Shown here one piece after another: positions 9,255-18,168 of a DNA stretch of 64,000 nt. The position numbers and the translations under genes were made by a program. Each line of letters starts with the position of its first letter. Positions within the stretch are counted from its first letter, which is position 1. Location: the NCBI GenBank assembly GCA_012103325.1, contig WLWY01000015.1, forward strand, positions 1-64,000. The letters are read 5' to 3'. This stretch comes from Alphaproteobacteria bacterium. GTDB taxonomy: Bacteria > Pseudomonadota > Alphaproteobacteria > UBA8366 > GCA-2717185. A model generated the notes under the pieces. The model saw only the letters and a program-made list of their open reading frames with translations, did not search any database and had not been told where the DNA came from.

Positions 9255-9397
9255 TTTCAAGGGTACCATGCACTGTGTCTTGGAGGCTGGGTCGGCGCGG
9301 TTTGATCCTTACGAATTTGTTTTTGTTTTTGTCCGGGATGCGCTAACGAATGAACGATTGATATAGACAAAACAACGAAACGTCAGGGAGGATCGTC

Positions 9398-10378
9398 ATG
9401 GCGCGCTTTGGGACACTCGCCACAGGGATAATCTCAGCTTTCGCCCTGTTGGGCGTAACGCTGCCACCACTTGCCGCTGAAGCTGCGGAATGCCCGCGCG
9501 GCACGCTCGATAAGCAATATTGCGACTACAACAACGACCTCGTTGCGGACTTGCCGGCTGACGAAAGCAAGTGGGTCGATCCAAGCACAATCATCTTCAC
9601 CTATACGCCTGTCGAGGATCCGGCAGTCTATGCGAAGGTGTGGGACGGATTCATCAAGCATATGTCGAAAGTGACCGGCAAGAAGGTCGTATTCTTTCCG
9701 GTCCAGTCCAATGCCGCGCAGCTCGAAGCCATGCGTTCGGGCCGTCTGCATGTCGCCGGCTTCAATACCGGTTCCAATCCGATCGCGGTAAGCTGCGCCG
9801 GATTCGTGCCATTTGCGATGATGGCGGCGAAGGATGGTTCGTTCGGTTATGAGATGGAAATTATCGTACCGGCCGGCAGCGACATCAAAACGCCGGCGGA
9901 TATCAAGGGCCGGACGATGACGTTCACGTCGCCGACGTCGAATTCGGGCAACAAGGCGCCGTCGGCTCTGATGAAATCGGAATTCGGTTTGGTGAAGGAT
10001 AAGGATTTCAAGACGAATTTTTCGGGTAAGCACGACAACTCGATCCTTGGTATCGCGAATAAGGACTACGAAGCCGCGTCCATCGCCAATTCGGTATGGA
10101 CTCGGATGATCAAGCGCGGCGTTGTGAAGACGGATGCGATCACGTCGATTTATAAATCGCAGACCTTCCCGACCACGGGGTATGGGCACGCTAATAATCT
10201 GCACCCGACGGTGGCCGCGAAAATCAAGCAAGCCTTTTTCACCTTCCAATGGGAGGGCTCGGCCTTGAAGAAGGAATTCAAGAAGGAAGACCGATTCATC
10301 TCGATCACGCACAAGTTCGATTGGGATGTGATCCGCAAGATCGATACCGCCAACGGCATCAAGTACACCTGCAAGTAG
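9398..10378 (+). CDS. phnD: phosphonate ABC transporter periplasmic binding protein
   Basis: A 326-residue PhnD/PtxB-family periplasmic binding protein. It has a clear signal peptide of about 30 residues (cleavage near AEAAE). TYTPVEDPAVYAKVW, FFPVQSNAAQLEAMRSG and FTSPTSNSGNKAPS form the family ligand pocket, including the Ser/Thr-rich helix start that binds the phosphonate group. It heads phnD-phnC-phnE-phnE. An AGGGAGGA stretch precedes the ATG. The exact ligand (phosphate, phosphite, 2-AEP or methylphosphonate) cannot be read from sequence, but the nearby phnW and phnA favour 2-AEP or phosphonoacetate. Confidence 0.88.
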   Translation: MARFGTLATGIISAFALLGVTLPPLAAEAAECPRGTLDKQYCDYNNDLVADLPADESKWVDPSTIIFTYTPVEDPAVYAKVWDGFIKHMSKVTGKKVVFFPVQSNAAQLEAMRSGRLHVAGFNTGSNPIAVSCAGFVPFAMMAAKDGSFGYEMEIIVPAGSDIKTPADIKGRTMTFTSPTSNSGNKAPSALMKSEFGLVKDKDFKTNFSGKHDNSILGIANKDYEAASIANSVWTRMIKRGVVKTDAITSIYKSQTFPTTGYGHANNLHPTVAAKIKQAFFTFQWEGSALKKEFKKEDRFISITHKFDWDVIRKIDTANGIKYTCK

Positions 10379-10387
10379 GGTGATCAA

Positions 10388-10425
10388 CGTCACGGACCGG
10401 CGCATTCGGCGCCGGTTCCGTGACG
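10388..10425 (+). other. intercistronic hairpin between phnD and phnC
   Basis: Arms 10388-10403 and 10409-10425 pair over 16 base pairs with one bulged T and a 5-base loop. No T run follows, so it is more likely a 3-prime mRNA-stabilising or attenuating stem-loop than a full terminator. Such stems after a binding-protein gene commonly raise its level relative to the membrane genes. Confidence 0.7.
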
Positions 10426-10460
10426 GTAAGCGAATTTTCTGAAATTCGGCAGGGGCCGTC

Positions 10461-11282
10461 ATGCTGCGCTTGGACACGCTGGTAAAGCAGTACAAGACAG
10501 GGGATTTGGCGCTGAAGGGGATCGATCTCGAGATCCCGGACGGTCAGGTGATGGCATTGATCGGGCCTTCCGGCGCGGGCAAATCGACCCTCATCCGCTG
10601 TGTCAACCGACTGGTTGAGCCGACGTCGGGGAAGGTTTCCCTGAACGACATGGAACTGACCACGCTCAGCCAGGGCCGCTTGCGGAAAGCCCGGCGGCGC
10701 ATGGGCATGATCTTCCAGGAATATGCGCTGGTCGAGCGTCTGACGGTGATGGAAAACGTGCTTTCCGGCCGGCTCGGCTACGTTAGCTTCTGGCGCAGTT
10801 ATTTTCGCAAGTTCCCGCAATCGGATATCGACGAAGCGTTTCGGCTTCTTGCCCGTGTCGGGTTGGATCATATGGCCGACAAGCGTGCCGACGAACTGTC
10901 CGGCGGGCAGCGTCAGCGGGTTGGTATCTGCCGCGCCTTGATCCAGGATCCGGAACTCCTGCTCGTCGACGAGCCGACCGCATCGCTTGACCCGAAGACC
11001 TCACGGCAGATCATGCGCTTGATTCGGGAGCTCTGCGCAGAACGCAAGCTGTCCGCCATCATCAATATCCACGATGTTCTGCTGGCCCAGATGTTTGCGG
11101 AACGGATCGTCGGGTTGCAGCTGGGCGAGATTGTCTATGACGGGCCGCCCGACGGGCTGACGCCCGATGTGTTAACCCAGATCTATGGCGAAGAAGACTG
11201 GGAGGCCACGATCGAGACCGTCGACGAAGAAGAATTGGAAGATGATCTGGTCGGCGAAGAAACTGCAGCCGGCTCCGATTAG
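10461..11282 (+). CDS. phnC: phosphonate ABC transporter ATP-binding protein
   Basis: ABC ATPase of 273 residues energising phosphonate import. Walker A GPSGAGKST is at about 35-43, the signature is LSGGQRQRVGICRAL, Walker B is LLLVDEPTAS, and the H-loop His is in INIHDVLLA. The C-terminal about 35 residues are an unusually acidic tail (EEELEDDLVGEE) beyond the normal PhnC end. It is followed after 8 bases by the permease gene. It matches the PhnC subclass by VNRLVEPTSG and FQEYALVERLTV. Confidence 0.9.
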   Translation: MLRLDTLVKQYKTGDLALKGIDLEIPDGQVMALIGPSGAGKSTLIRCVNRLVEPTSGKVSLNDMELTTLSQGRLRKARRRMGMIFQEYALVERLTVMENVLSGRLGYVSFWRSYFRKFPQSDIDEAFRLLARVGLDHMADKRADELSGGQRQRVGICRALIQDPELLLVDEPTASLDPKTSRQIMRLIRELCAERKLSAIINIHDVLLAQMFAERIVGLQLGEIVYDGPPDGLTPDVLTQIYGEEDWEATIETVDEEELEDDLVGEETAAGSD

Positions 11283-11290
11283 GCGGGCCC

Positions 11291-12109
11291 GTGACAATGT
11301 CACACCCTACTGACTCTTTGACCGGCAGACGCTGGAAACGGCCGCCATTCATTGCCAGCCCTTTGCTCCGTTGGGGTCTGGCGGTGGGTGCGGCAATTTA
11401 TCTTGCCGTTGCGTTCGGCACGATGGAAGTCAATTGGTCGCGGGTCGCGGATGGATTGCCGCGGGCACAGCGCTTCCTCGCCTCGTTTTTCCCGCCGGAC
11501 TTCACCTCTCGGGCGGAGGATATCTTCGACGGCATTCTCGAAAGCCTGTGGATGACCGTGATCTCGACGGTTGTGGGGATTGCCATCTCGATTCCCGTCG
11601 GGCTCGGCGCAGCGCGCAATCTTGCACCGCGGCCGGTTTATCTGTTTTCCCGCGCGGTCCTTGCGGTTTCGCGAACCTTTCCCGAAATTATTCTCGCGCT
11701 GTTCGCCGTCAAGCTCTTTGGGTTTGGGCCCTTCGCAGGCTTCCTGGCGCTTTCGATTGGCACGATCGGATTCTATGGCAAGTTACTGGCCGAGGACATC
11801 GAAGACATGGATCCGGTCCAGGCGGAGGCGGTGAAGGCGACGGGATCTTCGTGGTTCCAATGGCTCAACTACGCAGTTCAACCTCAAGTCATGCCGCGCA
11901 TGATCGGGCTTGGCATGTACCGCTTCGATATCAATTTCCGCGAGTCCGCGGTGGTCGGTATCGTCGGCGGCGGCGGCATCGGTGCGACCTTGCTGACCTC
12001 GTTCGACCGGTATGAATTCGACTCCTCTGCTGCAATTCTGCTGATCATTATCGGCATCGTCATGGTGGTCGAATACAGCTCCGGCTATATCAGGCGGTGG
12101 GTTCAATAA
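11291..12109 (+). CDS. phnE: phosphonate ABC transporter permease (first PhnE)
   Basis: PhnE-family inner-membrane permease of about 272 residues with several hydrophobic helices. The coupling loop AEAVKATGSSWFQWLNYAV is the EAA-type motif that contacts PhnC. NFRESAVVGIVGGGGIG is the characteristic PhnE C-terminal segment. Start is GTG 11291 or ATG 11297; AGGCGG at 11281 fits the GTG slightly better. It is the first of two tandem permeases that probably form a heterodimer. Confidence 0.88.
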   Translation: MTMSHPTDSLTGRRWKRPPFIASPLLRWGLAVGAAIYLAVAFGTMEVNWSRVADGLPRAQRFLASFFPPDFTSRAEDIFDGILESLWMTVISTVVGIAISIPVGLGAARNLAPRPVYLFSRAVLAVSRTFPEIILALFAVKLFGFGPFAGFLALSIGTIGFYGKLLAEDIEDMDPVQAEAVKATGSSWFQWLNYAVQPQVMPRMIGLGMYRFDINFRESAVVGIVGGGGIGATLLTSFDRYEFDSSAAILLIIIGIVMVVEYSSGYIRRWVQ

Positions 12110-12924
12110 TGCCGTTGGATGTCAAAGACGGCCTTAAAGTCTGGCAACGCCGAGACCGAAACAGCCAACTGGCGATCTGGGCTGTGCAGTTCGCTGCGGT
12201 GGCGATCTTCGTCTATTGTTGGCAGTTGATTTCCGACAAGACGATTTGGATGTTCGTGACTGATGCGCCGCGGCAGGCGGCGGACATGGCGAGCCGTATG
12301 ATGCCGCCAAAGTGGGACTATCTGAGCACGTTATGGATCCCGGTTTGGGACACAATCGCGATTGCCACGCTGGGCACGCTGATGGCTATTGTCATGGCCT
12401 TTCCAATCGCCTTTCTGGCGGCCCGAAATACCACACCTAGCAAAACGTTTATTCGCCCCATCGCACTTTTCATTATCGTATCGTCGCGCTCGATCAACTC
12501 GCTTCTCTGGGCGCTGATGTTGGTGACGGTCATCGGCCCCGGCGTTTTTGCGGGCGTTCTCGCGATTGGATTTCGCTCCATTGGATTCTGCGCGAAACTG
12601 TTGTACGAGGCGATCGAGGAAATCGACGAGACTCAGGTCGAAGCGATAACCGCCACCGGTGCTAACGGTCCGCAAATACTGAATTATGGGATCGTGCCGC
12701 AGATCCTGCCGGCGTTCGCTGGGATTTCGGTGTTCCGCTGGGATATCAACATCCGGGAGTCGACCGTTTTGGGGCTTGTCGGCGCGGGTGGCATCGGCTT
12801 GCAATTGAACGCATCGATCAACACCGTGACTTGGACTCAGGTGTCGGTCATCCTGCTCGTTATTTTGGGAACCGTGATCGTCAGCGAATGGGTGTCGGCG
12901 AAAGTGCGCCACGCCATCATCTGA
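12109..12924 (+). CDS. phnE: phosphonate ABC transporter permease (second PhnE)
   Basis: Second PhnE-type permease, about 271 residues. The ATG overlaps the TAA of the first permease (TAATG), indicating translational coupling; an earlier in-frame GTG at 12097 is less likely. The EAA loop QVEAITATGANGPQILNYG and NIRESTVLGLVGAGGIG repeat the pattern of its partner. It ends the phnDCEE operon. The gene that follows is convergent with a 7-base gap. Confidence 0.88.
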   Translation: MPLDVKDGLKVWQRRDRNSQLAIWAVQFAAVAIFVYCWQLISDKTIWMFVTDAPRQAADMASRMMPPKWDYLSTLWIPVWDTIAIATLGTLMAIVMAFPIAFLAARNTTPSKTFIRPIALFIIVSSRSINSLLWALMLVTVIGPGVFAGVLAIGFRSIGFCAKLLYEAIEEIDETQVEAITATGANGPQILNYGIVPQILPAFAGISVFRWDINIRESTVLGLVGAGGIGLQLNASINTVTWTQVSVILLVILGTVIVSEWVSAKVRHAII

Positions 12925-12931
12925 CGTTCGG

Positions 12932-13726
12932 TCAACGCACCGCTAACAATGCGGCTGCTAGTTCGGCAAATCCCGCGCCGCTTCTGTTCCGGGTGACATA
13001 AGTGGGCGCGTCCGTCAGCTGATCGGCGAAGGCTACAACGTTGGCGACTCCGACGGCATGATCGAAATGTGCAAACATCGGCGCGTCGTTCGGCGAGTCG
13101 CCAACGAACACGAAGGCGCCCTGTGCCGCGTCCAGATCGGTGTCGAACTGCTCCGCGAAAAGCCGTTTGGTCATGGACAGCTTGTTGTAGTCGCCGAACC
13201 AGCCGTTGACATGGATCGAGCTGACTTTTGCTGTTGCGCCGGCTTCTTCGAATAGGGCGACGATGCGGTTGACTTGATCGGACGGCAGGAGAGCGACATC
13301 CTCGCAGTAATCGATCGCCAAGTCCGCTTCCCGATAGGCTTGATCGGAGGCCAGGGCGCATCCCGGTACTTCGGCGAGAATACGATCGCGCAACGCGCCG
13401 AGCCGTCGACGGTTGTTTGTCCGTGCGCCATCGTCGTGGTGAAACTGTGCGATCATGCGGTGCTGGTCCCTAAGGTAGCGGAAGTACAGCGCACCGTTTT
13501 CACCGACGATGCCATCGACGGGCCACATGCGAGCGATGTGATCGCACCAGCCGGCGGGGCGTCCGGTGATCGGTATGGTGAGAAGGCCCGCCTGTTGCAA
13601 GGACTCGAGCGCGGCATAAGCCTCCGCCGTCAGATGGCCGTCCGTCGTTAGCGTATCGTCGATGTCGAACAACACGCCTCGAACGGCACGCCTTGCCTTT
13701 TCCGAGAAAGTTGAGAGGGGCTTCAT
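12932..13726 (-). CDS. HAD superfamily (IIB, Cof-like) phosphatase
   Basis: Cytoplasmic HAD hydrolase of 264 residues. Motif I is FDIDDTLT with the two catalytic aspartates, motif II is ITGRPAG, the lysine of motif III is in DYNKLSMTKRL, and motif IV is VGDSPNDAPMF. The inserted cap of about 100 residues is the type IIB found in sugar-phosphate phosphatases. Its ATG overlaps the TGA of the glycerophosphodiesterase gene by 4 bases (ATGA), so the two are translationally coupled and may act in sequence on a phosphodiester. Substrate unknown. Confidence 0.78.
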   Translation of the reverse strand: MKPLSTFSEKARRAVRGVLFDIDDTLTTDGHLTAEAYAALESLQQAGLLTIPITGRPAGWCDHIARMWPVDGIVGENGALYFRYLRDQHRMIAQFHHDDGARTNNRRRLGALRDRILAEVPGCALASDQAYREADLAIDYCEDVALLPSDQVNRIVALFEEAGATAKVSSIHVNGWFGDYNKLSMTKRLFAEQFDTDLDAAQGAFVFVGDSPNDAPMFAHFDHAVGVANVVAFADQLTDAPTYVTRNRSGAGFAELAAALLAVR

Positions 13727-14442
13727 AGGATGCGGTCGGGGTAGTCGCTGATGATCGCCTCCGCACCCCAGGAAAACAATCTGTCCGAAATTGCGCGCTC
13801 GTTTACCGTATAGACGCGCAGTGGATAGCCGGCGCGGCGCACCTGCTCCGCATCGGATGCGGACAGGCGTTTATGTCCGCTATGCAGGGCGGTGCAATCG
13901 AGCTCGCGCAGAATGCGCGCCCAATCGCCTGATAGGCGCGAGATGAGCAGGGCTCTTGGAAGATGGGGCGCGACCTCACGGGCCGCCGCCAGGGACTCCG
14001 GCTTGAAGCTCGACAGGACTGGCGGCGGTAAGACACTTGGCCACTGTTCCCGCAGCAACCGTGCGACAGCATGGCCAGTCTCGATTTCTCGGCCGGGCGT
14101 TGGTTTAATTTCAACGTTCGCACCGACACCGAGGGTCGCGAGGAGAAGCAGGGTCTCTTCCAATGTCGGAATCGGCTCGCCGGCAAACTGGTCGGCAAAC
14201 CATTGCCCGGCATCGAGTGATCGAAGATCGGCAAGAGAGTTTTTATCGACCGCGCCCTTGCCATCGGTGGTCCTGTCGAGCGTATCGTCGTGGATCAGCA
14301 CGGGTATCTTGTCGGATGACAGATGGACGTCGAATTCGACCCAGGGTGCGCCGAGTCTCGCGGCGGTACGGATCGACTCCAGTGTGTTTTCCGGCGCATG
14401 GCCGGCGGCGCCACGATGACCAATGACGCGAGGTGGATTCAT
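13723..14442 (-). CDS. ugpQ: glycerophosphodiester phosphodiesterase
   Basis: Cytosolic GDPD-family TIM-barrel enzyme of 239 residues, hydrolysing glycerophosphodiesters to glycerol-3-phosphate and an alcohol. Motifs: IGHRGAAGHAPENTLES with the catalytic HRG and PENT, WVEFDVHLSSDKIPVLIHDD with metal-binding Glu/Asp and the second His, NVEIKP, and the closing YTVNE and SDYPD. The ATG at 14442 follows AAGGAAGG with good spacing, so longer upstream reading is not needed. It forms a coupled pair with the HAD phosphatase and lies beside phosphonate transport, consistent with phosphorus scavenging. Confidence 0.87.
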   Translation of the reverse strand: MNPPRVIGHRGAAGHAPENTLESIRTAARLGAPWVEFDVHLSSDKIPVLIHDDTLDRTTDGKGAVDKNSLADLRSLDAGQWFADQFAGEPIPTLEETLLLLATLGVGANVEIKPTPGREIETGHAVARLLREQWPSVLPPPVLSSFKPESLAAAREVAPHLPRALLISRLSGDWARILRELDCTALHSGHKRLSASDAEQVRRAGYPLRVYTVNERAISDRLFSWGAEAIISDYPDRIL

Positions 14443-14477
14443 CGGCCTGCCTTCCTTGCTGATGGTTTGTTCGCGCG

Positions 14478-15431
14478 TTATAGCCGGATTGTGAGACTGC
14501 CGATATAGACAGCATAGCCGGTTAATAGCAGGGCGCCTTCGGCGCGGCAGACCCGCCAGCCGGAAATCAGGATCGGCAGGAGGATAACCGCCGTTCCCAG
14601 CATCACCCATTGGTCGACCGTGACGATGTGGTCTGAAAAACCGAGCGGGCCGAAGAGGGCGCCCGTGCCGAGCACACCGAGGATATTGAAGATATTGCTG
14701 CCGAGAACGTTGGCAATCGCGATATCCGTATGCCGGCGATAGGCCGCCACCAGCGTTGCCGCAAGTTCCGGCAGCGACGTCCCGAACGCAACGAGCGTCA
14801 GCCCGATGATCGACTGCGATACACCGGCGGCTTCAGCGATGACGACCGCCGATTCGACCAGCAAGGCTGCGCCGTATGCGAGACCGGCAAAACCGCCAAG
14901 AATATACACGGCGATCGATACCGCGCTGCGGGGAATGCCACTGGTCTCTTCCGCCATTTCTTCATGCAAGTCGGAGGCTTTGTCGCGGTGCCGGGTATCG
15001 AGCTGGTAGCTCCACCACATAAACGCGACGAGTAACGCCAGCATCAAAACACCCTGCCAGACGACGATACCGCCCATGAGACCCCATACGCACAACAGAG
15101 CGGCCGATAGGATCATAACCGTGCCGTCTCGGCGTACCGCGCGGGGATCGCAACTTAACGGCCGAATTAACGCGCCGGCACCGAGTATCAGCAGCGTGTT
15201 GGCGATATTGCTGCCGATGGCGTTGCCTACCGCGATATCGGCGCTGCCGGTCAGCACGGCTTGAATGGTCACAACAAGTTCCGGGGCCGAGGTCCCGAAG
15301 CCCATAACCGTAAGACCGATCACCGCTGTTGAGATGTTTGCCCGGCGTGCCAACCCAATGGCGCCGCGCAGCGCGAATTCGCCGCTGAGAATTAAGAGCG
15401 CCAACCCAGCGGTGAGAAAAAGGATTTCCAT
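14478..15431 (-). CDS. CaCA-family sodium/calcium-type antiporter (YrbG-like)
   Basis: Inner-membrane cation:proton or sodium antiporter of 317 residues with about ten helices and the two inverted alpha-repeats of the family: GFGTSAPELVVT...AVGNAIGSNIANT in the first half and AFGTSLPELAAT...AIANVLGSNIFNI in the second. The acidic residues of both repeats are present. It lies 35 bases upstream of the glycerophosphodiesterase gene on the same strand and could share a transcript. Ion specificity is unknown. Confidence 0.85.
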   Translation of the reverse strand: MEILFLTAGLALLILSGEFALRGAIGLARRANISTAVIGLTVMGFGTSAPELVVTIQAVLTGSADIAVGNAIGSNIANTLLILGAGALIRPLSCDPRAVRRDGTVMILSAALLCVWGLMGGIVVWQGVLMLALLVAFMWWSYQLDTRHRDKASDLHEEMAEETSGIPRSAVSIAVYILGGFAGLAYGAALLVESAVVIAEAAGVSQSIIGLTLVAFGTSLPELAATLVAAYRRHTDIAIANVLGSNIFNILGVLGTGALFGPLGFSDHIVTVDQWVMLGTAVILLPILISGWRVCRAEGALLLTGYAVYIGSLTIRL

Positions 15432-15658
15432 GAAAATTTGAACGCTCTCGTCTCGTCCTGACCGGTCTTCTATGCGGAATTTGGCTGCCAGCCTGTCTTT
15501 CGTTCACATGGCGCGGTGGGCCACAAGTTCAAGGATTTGTTACCGTTTGAGGCTCTTCTGGGCGAGATTTTGCGCCAATCTGTCTATACTTCTCGCATGT
15601 TTTAGCCGGATAGCATGAATAACTGGTTTCTGTGTGAAACCGGGGAGGGGAGAACGGT

Positions 15659-17317
15659 ATTTCGGCAACGGGGATTTTACTGAATTTGCTCGGCGCGGTG
15701 GCACTCCTGCTATGGGGTATGCGCATGGTCCGTACCGGCGTCACGCGCGCGTATGGCGGTGCGTTGCGGCGCGTACTCGAACGTCATCTTGGAAACCGGT
15801 TCGCCGCGTTTGGCGCCGGCCTGGGCGTTACCGCTGTGCTGCAAAGCAGCACGGCGACCTGTTTGATGACCGCGTCGTTCGCCGGTCAGGGGCTCGTCTC
15901 GGCCGCGCCTGCGTTGGCGATCATGCTGGGGGCGGATGTCGGGACGACCCTCGTCGCCCAGATCTTCAGCTTCGATGTCTCGTGGCTTTCGCCGGTTTTG
16001 ATCGGCAGCGGTGTTGTGATTTTCTACGCAACCGCTGGGAAACGGGCACGCAACCTCGGCCGTGTTACGCTCGGTCTCGGATTGATGCTGCTTGCGCTCG
16101 GGCTGATTGTCGGCGCTTCCGCGCCGATGCGCGAATCGGAAATTGTGCGCACAGTGTTTGCGGCGCTTACCGGCGAGCCGGTCATCGCGGTGCTGAGCGC
16201 AGCCTTGCTGACCTGGCTCGCCCACTCCAGCCTGGCGACGGTGTTGTTGATCGTATCGCTGGTGAGTGCGAGCGTCACATCGCTTGAGCTGGCGTTCGCG
16301 CTGGTGCTGGGCGCCAATCTCGGTGGCGCTATGCCGGCGTTGGTGGCGACCTTGCGCGGTGCGCCGGCGGGACGACGGGTTGCGCTCGGCAACGCGCTTT
16401 TCAAACTGATTGGCGTCGCCTTGACGTTGCCTTTTCTTGGCGAAGTCGGTGTTTGGCTTTCCGAGATCGAACAGGAACCCGTTCGGCAGGTCGTGAATTT
16501 CCACACCGCGTTCAACCTGGGCCTTGCTGTATTGTTCATCGGGTTCACGGGAGTGGCCGGGCGGCTGGCGGAGCGTGTGTTACCTGATGAGCCGGCAGCG
16601 GCGGACGACTCGGCGCCGCGCTATCTCGACCCCTCCATGATTACCGAACCGACTGTCGCACTCGCGTCTGCGGCTCGGGAAACGCTGCGGATGGGAGATA
16701 CGCTGGAAGTCATGCTGCGGGAGGTCATCGAGGTCTTTCGCCATGACGACAAATCGCAGATATCGAACATTGCGCGGATGGACGATACGGTTGATGACCT
16801 GCACGAAGCCATCAAGCTCTATTTGACCGAAATTAGCCGGGAACCCTTGGACGAGCCCGAAAGCCGCCGATGCGCGGACATCATGTCGTTCACCACGAAC
16901 CTCGAACATATCGGCGACATCATCGATAAGAATTTACTGGAGTTGGCGTCGAAGAAAGTCAAATACGCGCTGCAATTTTCCAATGAGGGTCTGGCGGAAA
17001 TCGCGAGTTTGCATGGCCGCGTCGAGGGGAACCTGCAGCTTGCGATGAACGTGTTCGTGAGTGGTGACACGGATTTGGCGCGGTGGCTTCTATCGGAGAA
17101 AGTCCATTTCCGGGACCTAGAGCGGCAGGCCGCTGAAAGCCATCACGAGCGGCTGCGCCACGGCATGCGAGAGAGCATCGAGTCGTCGTCGTTACATCTT
17201 GATATTTTGCGCGACTTGAAGCGGATCAACAGCCACCTGACATCCGTAGCCTATCCGATTCTGGAGGAGGCCGGCGAGCTGCGCCAGTCGCGACTGCGCA
17301 AGAAGCCGAAGCGGTAG
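15659..17317 (+). CDS. Na/Pi cotransporter family protein with PhoU-like tail
   Basis: NptA-type sodium-phosphate cotransporter with C-terminal PhoU-like domain, about 552 residues. Two QSST repeats of the family are represented by VLQSSTATCLMT and LAHSSLATVLL (the second lacks Gln), and the last 200 residues are an amphipathic helical PhoU-type domain. There is no ATG, GTG or TTG between the upstream stop at 15635 and TTG 15686. An ATT at 15659, 7 bases after a strong GGAGGGGA, begins ISATGILLNLLGAVALLLWG, which fits a first helix and is the preferred start; TTG 15686 is the alternative. The function fits the phosphorus genes upstream. Confidence 0.8.
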   Translation: MSATGILLNLLGAVALLLWGMRMVRTGVTRAYGGALRRVLERHLGNRFAAFGAGLGVTAVLQSSTATCLMTASFAGQGLVSAAPALAIMLGADVGTTLVAQIFSFDVSWLSPVLIGSGVVIFYATAGKRARNLGRVTLGLGLMLLALGLIVGASAPMRESEIVRTVFAALTGEPVIAVLSAALLTWLAHSSLATVLLIVSLVSASVTSLELAFALVLGANLGGAMPALVATLRGAPAGRRVALGNALFKLIGVALTLPFLGEVGVWLSEIEQEPVRQVVNFHTAFNLGLAVLFIGFTGVAGRLAERVLPDEPAAADDSAPRYLDPSMITEPTVALASAARETLRMGDTLEVMLREVIEVFRHDDKSQISNIARMDDTVDDLHEAIKLYLTEISREPLDEPESRRCADIMSFTTNLEHIGDIIDKNLLELASKKVKYALQFSNEGLAEIASLHGRVEGNLQLAMNVFVSGDTDLARWLLSEKVHFRDLERQAAESHHERLRHGMRESIESSSLHLDILRDLKRINSHLTSVAYPILEEAGELRQSRLRKKPKR

Positions 17318-17345
17318 CCTTATCGCGGACAGCCGTTATGGCGCG

Positions 17346-17993
17346 TTACGCAGTCGTCGAAAGATCCGTTGAAAGGGTCTCGGTTTCCCGTGGGGTTTGC
17401 CGGAAGGGTTCCGTCGCCTCCAACCGATCGGCGAGTTCGGCAATTCGAGGGCAATCGAGGCGGCTAAAGAAGCCGGGGCGTTTGGCACATCCGAACGACC
17501 AGAACACGGCGAGAGATACGTCCGCCTGGGACATCGTGCCACCGCTCAGCCAATCGCCCTCGAACTGGCCGTCCAGCCAGACGAATCCGTCGCGAACCTG
17601 TTCTTCGCACGCGGCGATCCAAGGCTTATGCCATTTCTCTTGAGGCCGAAAATGGCGTTCATAGAGAACGGCGACCAGCTTATCCATGACCCCCAGCGTG
17701 ATCGCAAGGTGGGACAGGACTCGCCGCCGCGCGGCGCCAGTTGCCGGGATTAAGGCGCGTTCCGGTCCGACGGACGCGTCTAGATGATCCAGGATTGCAG
17801 CGCTGTCGATCAGCTTCTCACCGTCGTCGAGTTCGAGCACCGGCACGCGCGCGATCGGATTGTATTCCGCCAATGCCTCTCTGGACTCGCCGAACGGCAT
17901 CATGCTGACATGCTCGTAGGGGATGCCATAGATCTGCATCGTAACCGCGACGCGGCGGACAAAGGGGGAGGCGTAGCGGCCGATCAAACGCAT
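17346..17993 (-). CDS. glutathione S-transferase family protein
   Basis: A 215-residue GST with an N-terminal thioredoxin fold (RLIGRYASPFVRRVAVTM, where Ser in the SPF turn may activate glutathione; VPVLELDDGEKLIDSAAIL is the gamma-glutamyl-binding cis-Pro and DSAAI segment) and an all-helical C-terminal half with the SQADVSLAVFW N-capping box. It is convergent with the Na/Pi cotransporter. The role is detoxification or a specific thiol-transfer reaction; substrate unknown. Confidence 0.85.
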   Translation of the reverse strand: MRLIGRYASPFVRRVAVTMQIYGIPYEHVSMMPFGESREALAEYNPIARVPVLELDDGEKLIDSAAILDHLDASVGPERALIPATGAARRRVLSHLAITLGVMDKLVAVLYERHFRPQEKWHKPWIAACEEQVRDGFVWLDGQFEGDWLSGGTMSQADVSLAVFWSFGCAKRPGFFSRLDCPRIAELADRLEATEPFRQTPRETETLSTDLSTTA

Positions 17994-18168
17994 GATCGTA
18001 TCCTATCGGAAAACACTTATGTGAACATTTAAAGGTTTTGGACGGTGCGTGCGCCCTAATGGGTATCGCGACGGTAATATTCCTTGTTTAGGGGGGTGCC
18101 CTTAAGGATCTGTTCGTTAATTCTCCGCTAGTTTGCGTAATATTCCGTATGCGTTTAAGACGTATAGA

